Origin: Lachnospiraceae bacterium
GTDB lineage: Bacteria; Bacillota; Clostridia; Lachnospirales; Lachnospiraceae
Assembly (NCBI GenBank): GCA_017958585.1
Contig: JAGDCK010000147.1
Coordinates: forward strand, 1-5,925
DNA: 5,925 nucleotides
Direction: 5' to 3'
The translations under genes were made by a program, and so were the position numbers. Below the pieces are notes generated by a model. It saw nothing but the letters and a program-made list of their open reading frames with translations, did no database searches and was not told where the DNA came from. This document shows, in pieces, positions 1 through 4,300 of the stretch; position 1 is the stretch's first letter, and the number at the start of each line of letters is the position of its first letter.

Positions 1-46
1 AAGAAAATAGATTTAAAAGATTCTTTAGAAAAATTGCTTACGTCTA

Positions 47-55
47 ATTATATCA
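47..55 (-). promoter_or_regulatory. Candidate extended -10 promoter facing off the left edge
   Basis: On the minus strand this reads TGATATAAT: a perfect TATAAT -10 hexamer (52..47) preceded by the TGn extension (55..53). No good -35 is seen; at 17 nt spacing the position is occupied by the U-tract of the rpsR terminator. It would start transcription near position 40, toward a gene outside the window. The region is AT-rich, so a chance match is possible. No coding sequence is seen in positions 1-67. Confidence 0.4.
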
Positions 56-67
56 TATGGATCATAT

Positions 68-105
68 AAAAAAAACACCCTTTGGAATTTCTTCCAAAAG
101 GTGTT
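68..105 (-). terminator. Intrinsic terminator of the rpsF-ssb-rpsR operon
   Basis: A 14-bp inverted repeat (74-87 with 92-105) encloses a 4-nt loop that reads GAAA on the minus strand, a GNRA-type tetraloop. On the minus strand the stem is followed by a run of T (75..68). The one non-Watson-Crick position (80/99) is a G-U wobble in minus-strand RNA but a C-A mismatch in plus-strand RNA, and only the minus side has a T tail, so the terminator acts on minus-strand transcripts. It begins 22 nt past the rpsR stop codon. Confidence 0.93.
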
Positions 106-127
106 CTAAATAATCCTGTATTATTGA

Positions 128-391
128 TTAATCCTGTACATAAGGCATAAGTGCCAGGTGACGTGCACGCTTGATAGCTACAGTGAGAGCTCTCTGATGC
201 TTTGCACAGTTACCTGTGATACGACGAGGAAGGATCTTTCCTCTCTCTGATACGTATCTCTTTAACTTAGCTGTATCCTTGTAATCAATTGTATTATCTT
301 TGCCACAGAATACACATACTTTTTTTCTTCTGTGAAGTCCGCCTTTTCTCCTTACAGGAGCGTCGGTCTTATCGCCTTTATTGAAAGCCAT
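128..391 (-). CDS. rpsR: 30S ribosomal protein S18, zinc-binding (C+) form
   Basis: S18 is a small-subunit protein that binds with S6 to the platform of the 30S ribosome. The 87-residue product has the family core: IDYKD (35-39), the near-invariant VSERGKILPRRITG (47-60) and the C-terminal AIKRARHLALMPYV (72-85). Cys26 and Cys29 (CVFC) together with Cys62 and His65 (NCAKH) form a likely CCCH zinc site. This marks the C+ form; the Bacillus subtilis protein lacks these residues. The ATG at 391 has a strong AGGAGG at 400-405 with 8 nt spacing. It is the last gene of the rpsF-ssb-rpsR operon, 25 nt after the ssb stop, and is followed by the terminator at 68-105. The length is normal for the family. 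Identification is essentially certain. Confidence 0.98.
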   Translation of the reverse strand: MAFNKGDKTDAPVRRKGGLHRRKKVCVFCGKDNTIDYKDTAKLKRYVSERGKILPRRITGNCAKHQRALTVAIKRARHLALMPYVQD

Positions 392-416
392 TAGGGTTGC
401 CTCCTATTCTTTAAAC

Positions 417-872
417 TTAGTTAAATGGTAATTCTTCGTCAATTCCGTCGGGAATGTTCATGAAGCCATCTGCCGCTCCCATAGGAGCCTGCTGGCTGCC
501 GCCCGAGAAACCGTCGTTACCACTTGAATTTGAAGAAGCATTTCTGCTCTCACAAAATTCATGTTCCTCAACAACAACTTCCGTTGTGTAAACACGCTGT
601 CCGTCTTTATTTGTGTAGCTGCCGGTCTGAATACGTCCGGTAACGGCAATCTTTGTTCCTTTGTGGAGATATTTCTCTGCAAACTCTGCTGTTCTGCCAA
701 ATGCTACGCAATTGATAAAATCCGCTGTCTGCTCATCTCCTCCGTTGTTTCTTGACTGTCTTCTGTCTACTGCAAGAGAGTATCTCGCAATAGCAAGTGA
801 TGACTCACCACCCTGTGAGTATCTAACCTCGGGATCACGTGTTAACCTTCCCATAAGAATAACTTTATTCAT
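417..872 (-). CDS. ssb: Single-stranded DNA-binding protein (SSB)
   Basis: This protein coats single-stranded DNA in replication, recombination and repair, and recruits partner proteins through its acidic C-terminal tip. The 151-residue product starts with the typical MNKVILMGRLTRDPEVRY. Residues 1 to about 107 form the OB fold, including the FINCVAFGRTAEFAEKYLHKG segment around 52-72 and the KIAVTGRIQTGSY strand around 73-85. Phe takes the place of the usual Trp in the CVAW-type motif. A Gly/Ser/Asn-rich disordered linker (about 108-140) leads to the acidic tip, DEELPFN. The tip ends in an extra Asn, so the conserved Phe is not the last residue. The gene sits between rpsF and rpsR, the standard Firmicutes order. 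The start codon has only a weak ribosome binding site and lies 19 nt after the rpsF stop, so translation may partly depend on ribosomes finishing rpsF. Identification is secure; the coupling is inference. Confidence 0.97.
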   Translation of the reverse strand: MNKVILMGRLTRDPEVRYSQGGESSLAIARYSLAVDRRQSRNNGGDEQTADFINCVAFGRTAEFAEKYLHKGTKIAVTGRIQTGSYTNKDGQRVYTTEVVVEEHEFCESRNASSNSSGNDGFSGGSQQAPMGAADGFMNIPDGIDEELPFN

Positions 873-879
873 ATTTTTT

Positions 880-887
880 CTCGCTTT
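880..887 (-). promoter_or_regulatory. Weak ribosome binding site of ssb
   Basis: Minus strand AAAGCGAG is followed by 7 nt and the ATG at 872. It differs from AAAGGAGG at two positions, in contrast to the near-perfect sites in front of rpsF and rpsR. No better Shine-Dalgarno or in-frame start is seen in the short rpsF-ssb gap. This suggests lower or coupled translation of ssb relative to the two ribosomal proteins (inference). Confidence 0.5.
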
Positions 888-891
888 CTAT

Positions 892-1182
892 TTATGCCTC
901 GTCCTGTCTAACGCATAAGTATCTAAGAACGCCATCTGCAATTCTCATACGGCTTTCGATCTCAGCGATTGCTGAACCCTCTGCCTCGAATTCGATGAAG
1001 TAGTAGAAAGCATCTCTCTGCTTCTGGATTTCGTAAGCAAGTTTCTTCTTGCCTTCGTCCTTTACTTCTGTGATGTTGCCGCCAAATCTTTCCACAAGAG
1101 CTTTTGCCTTATCAACTACTGCTGTTCTTGCATCGTCTTCGATATTAGCACCGACAACAACGGCTAATTCATACTTGTTCAT
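892..1182 (-). CDS. rpsF: 30S ribosomal protein S6
   Basis: S6 partners S18 on the 30S platform. The product is 96 residues, the normal length. It begins MNKYELAVVVGANIED and carries the conserved KKLAYEIQKQRDAFYYFIEF segment (46-65), typical of the S6 ferredoxin-like fold, and the late motif IADGVLRYLCVR (81-92). The frame stays open upstream to an ATG at 1245, but the start at 1182 is chosen because it has AAGGAGGT at 1189-1196 with 6 nt spacing and matches the family N-terminus; the 21-residue extension has neither. First gene of the operon with ssb and rpsR. A promoter at 1254-1282 and a structured leader lie directly upstream. S6:S18 autoregulation through rpsF leaders is known in other bacteria, and the leader here may serve the same purpose. 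Confidence 0.98.
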   Translation of the reverse strand: MNKYELAVVVGANIEDDARTAVVDKAKALVERFGGNITEVKDEGKKKLAYEIQKQRDAFYYFIEFEAEGSAIAEIESRMRIADGVLRYLCVRQDEA

Positions 1183-1189
1183 TATGTTA

Positions 1190-1233
1190 CCTCCTTTTGG
1201 TCTCTGGCCCACGATCTGACGTGAGCAAGGAAA
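1190..1233 (-). promoter_or_regulatory. Possible rpsF leader hairpin that sequesters the Shine-Dalgarno
   Basis: On the minus strand a 7-bp hairpin (1226..1220 with 1213..1207, 6-nt loop UCAGAU) includes a U-G pair that exists only in minus-strand RNA. Just before it, UUUCCUU (1233..1227) can pair with AAGGAGG (1196..1190), the rpsF ribosome binding site, leaving a 10-nt bulge CAGAGACCAA on the 3' side. The arrangement (outer helix, one-sided bulge, inner hairpin) recalls the S6:S18-binding leader of rpsF operons. The CCG element expected in that motif is not found, so this may be a different or chance structure. Confidence 0.4.
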
Positions 1234-1253
1234 TTGATATATCACAGTTGATT

Positions 1254-1282
1254 AATATAACATAAAAAAGGCTTGGTTTCAA
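1254..1282 (-). promoter_or_regulatory. Sigma-A promoter of the rpsF-ssb-rpsR operon
   Basis: Minus strand: -35 TTGAAA (1282..1277, 5 of 6 to consensus), exactly 17 nt spacer, -10 TATATT (1259..1254, 5 of 6), with an extended -10 TG at 1262..1261. Transcription should start near 1247, giving a leader of about 65 nt before the rpsF ATG. The -35 lies inside the terminator hairpin of the preceding gene and the T-tract is in the spacer. Strong match; the start site is not measured. Confidence 0.8.
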
Positions 1283-1291
1283 GCCTTTTTT
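1264..1291 (-). terminator. Intrinsic terminator of the large surface-protein gene
   Basis: A perfect 12-bp inverted repeat: the GC-containing core GGCTTG/CAAGCC (1270-1275 with 1280-1285) flanked by A6 (1264-1269) and T6 (1286-1291), with a 4-nt loop. It begins 28 nt beyond the stop codon of the surface-protein gene. Its symmetry would let it work in both directions, but no plus-strand gene is seen. It shares its bases with the rpsF promoter. Confidence 0.9.
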
Positions 1292-1319
1292 ACTATAACT
1301 TATTTACTTTTTCAAGGTC

Positions 1320-4300
1320 CTAGACACGCTTTTTTCTAAAATAGCCATACAGTCCTGCTGCCACTCCTATTGCAGCCACAAAAATCGCTGCCACAATAAC
1401 AGGCACGGCACTGTTTTTGCCACTAACAGCCGCATCCGTAGGCGCTTTTTCATCCTGAAGATCGGTACTTTCCTCGGCAGTCCCTAAAGTGTCGCTTTCA
1501 GGGGCAGTTTCATCCGTGATCAGAGTTTCTTTATCACTTTCTGATAAAGATGCCTCCGCATCATCATTTGCGATGTCATCGTTTTCCGGGTTCTCGCTTT
1601 CAATGATTTCATCTGCGATCTCTTCTGTCACGTTTACTCTACTGCGACCGGGCAGTCTTGTAAATATATTGTTGTTTAAAACATGCTGAATGATCTGTTC
1701 TGCAGGTGATAACGGCTTATTCTGTGAAGCATTGCCTGAACCGATTACAGGGCCTGCGCCTGAAGAACCGGTGCCTGAAGGAGTGCTTCCCGAAGGTGTT
1801 TTACCTGAAGGGATATTTTCAACAGGGGTCTCTTCATCAGGCTTTTCGTTCTCGAGGTCCCCACCCTCATCAGGGTCTGTATTTTCAACAGGTGTTTCCT
1901 CTTCAGGTTCATCCGCCTCATCAGTCACTTTGCTTACTTCGATGTAATCATAATTTACATCTCCTGCGTGTCCTGCAAGGGATGAACTGTTGGCAAATGC
2001 CACAGTGCTCATTCCCTCATTCAGGTAAATGTCAATATGGGCAAATCCCCAATCGTCCCAGGAGCCTGTTCTGTCGAATACAAGAGCCTCTGTAAACTTT
2101 CCGTTAACCTGAACTGCTGCCGCTTTATCCTCAACATCGGTTCCGAATCCGTTTGCGTATCTGATATTAAATCTGTAAAGACCGGCCTCCGATGCATTAA
2201 CATTCAGCGATACTTTTGCACTTCCGTTATACATTCCGCCAACGAAGCCATCTCCCGAATAGTCGTGATGGTCTGTTGCCAGGAACGCTCCGCCAAGTAG
2301 TGTTGCCTCCTCGGCCTCAAAGTGCTTTATATTCTCTTCCAAAGCAGTATATGGTGATTCTTCTGCAACTACGGTATTCGGATATTTTGCAATATCAAGA
2401 TAATCATAGTTTACATCGCCCTTTACACCGTCTGTAAGCTCTGCTTTGTTCATAAACACTATGGTATTTACGCCTGAGTTAAGATCAAGTGTAAATGTGG
2501 TCCTGCCCCAACTGTCCCATGAGCCCGTGGGAGGAAGCAAAGTTCCATCGACTGCCTCACCGTTTACAAAAGTAGCCGCAACCTTGTTTTCTCCAAATCC
2601 ATTGCAATATCCAAGGTTCATTGTATAGTTTCCGGCGGTCTCGATATTTACTCTGAATGTGATGGCTGCATTTCCGTTGTACATGCCGCCCACATATCCG
2701 TCGCTTGATAAAAATCCTGAGTGCTCATCCTCCACTCTCGCTCCGTCTGAGAGTGTAGCCTTTGCCGCCTCATATCGAAGATCCATTCCATCATTTACCG
2801 TTGTGTAAGGATCATAGGCTTCAGGAATAACCGGATCTGCCAACACATACTGACTTCCGTATGCGGCAAATTCATCGGGACTAAGCACGCTTTGAGGATC
2901 TCTGACCTCAGTGCTGTTGTGACGAAGTCCTCCGTCCACTGAAAAGAGCTGTGAATCCCTTCCGTCGTATTCAGCCACAATAAGGCTCGCCCCTGCTGCC
3001 TTTGAATCGTCTTTTACAGTGAGCACCTTCGTGGTATCACCTGTACTGTACTTTCTGTTTATCAGCTTGTAGTAGTCTCCCACTTTTTCAAGCTTCCACT
3101 GCTGTCCAAGATCATCCGGGTTTTCATCTGCCGTAAATGCTCTGAGATCATCTGCGATGGTGATCCTCTTACTTCCGTAGGTACCCTTGAAGGAGTAATA
3201 TCCGTTTCCAAGGTCCACAAGTTTCCATTTCTGGTTATTGTTTCCAAGGTAATACCACAGATGCACTTCTCTTCCCGCATCGGGTGAATATCCATCGATG
3301 TCTGCTGCAAGTGAACTGTTCTTGTCTCTTATGACATATACCTCTCCCGAGATCAGTTTTCCGACTGCCGCAGTAGTCTCTCCCGTAGAGTATTTATCAA
3401 CAACACATTCATCGATATTAAAGTTTCCTGAATCACCTGCATCCTTTTTGAATTCCACTACATTTTTGCCGGCTCTTAAGTATACTTCTTCTGTCACTTC
3501 ATTCCATGAATCCCAGCTTGATGTAGGAGGAAGTGAAAGCTGTTTGACTTTCTGTCCGTTAATATACATGGAGACAGTTATGTCATTTGACCATGCTCCG
3601 GAGTAGATGAGTGAAACAGTATGTGTTCCGCTGTAAGCCACTTTTGTGAGGAATGCCACTGAGTCGCCCTCGTCTTCAAAGCCGCCTACGAATCCGGTTC
3701 CGTCATAGTAGAGATGGTCATTCATCACTCTTACGCCATTAAGTGTGGCATTCTCCGCCTGATAATACCAAGGAATACGCCTTGACAGATGGAGCTTATT
3801 TACATTGGGCTCTGCAGTTACATCGCCGCTTACAAGTTTTATCTCATTTGATCCTGCAGAAAGCTTTACTGCCACAGTCTCTGAATTCTTACCGTTTTCA
3901 AGCTTAACATCCGCTTTTTTCTCATTATTTACAAGCAGCGAATAAATTCCGCTTGCAGAATCATTTGAGTAGCTTATGGTCAAATCGTAGATAGCTTCGC
4001 TTTCAACAGCCACATTCCACAATGCATGAGTTTTTAACAAAGCTGTATTTTCGTTATCTGTATCACCCTCATTATTCGTATCTGTACCGTTTTCAAGCTG
4101 TCCCTGATCATCCGAAGGATTGGTAACAGGCTCCTCTTCAACGGGATCAGGTTCAGGAGCTACAACCTCCAAAGCGGGAAGAACCACTTCCAGATAGTCA
4201 TAATTTACATCTCCCGTGTTTCCGGTTTCGTTTTGGAGATTTGAGAGTGAAATGATATTTACACCCTGTAAAAGATCCACATCTGTCGTGGTCGCCGTAT

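Noticed and set aside
561..918. Plus-strand reading frames opposite ssb
   Set aside because: They overlap a certain gene in antisense, have no family resemblance and no convincing ribosome binding sites.
892..1182. Functional link between the ribosomal operon and the surface protein
   Set aside because: A terminator and a dedicated promoter separate them, and the operon order is the ordinary Firmicutes one; adjacency alone is not evidence.
1183..1245. Longer rpsF start at the upstream ATG (1245)
   Set aside because: The extra 21 residues do not resemble S6, lack a ribosome binding site, and would span the leader and the strong Shine-Dalgarno of the 1182 start.
1650..1664. LPGRS as a sortase motif
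   Set aside because: It is not LPxTG and lies more than 80 residues before the membrane helix; a sorting motif should be next to the helix.
1489..2437. Plus-strand reading frames opposite the surface protein, including Ser/Pro-rich ones
   Set aside because: Their composition mirrors the repeats and linkers of the true minus-strand frame; no supporting signals.
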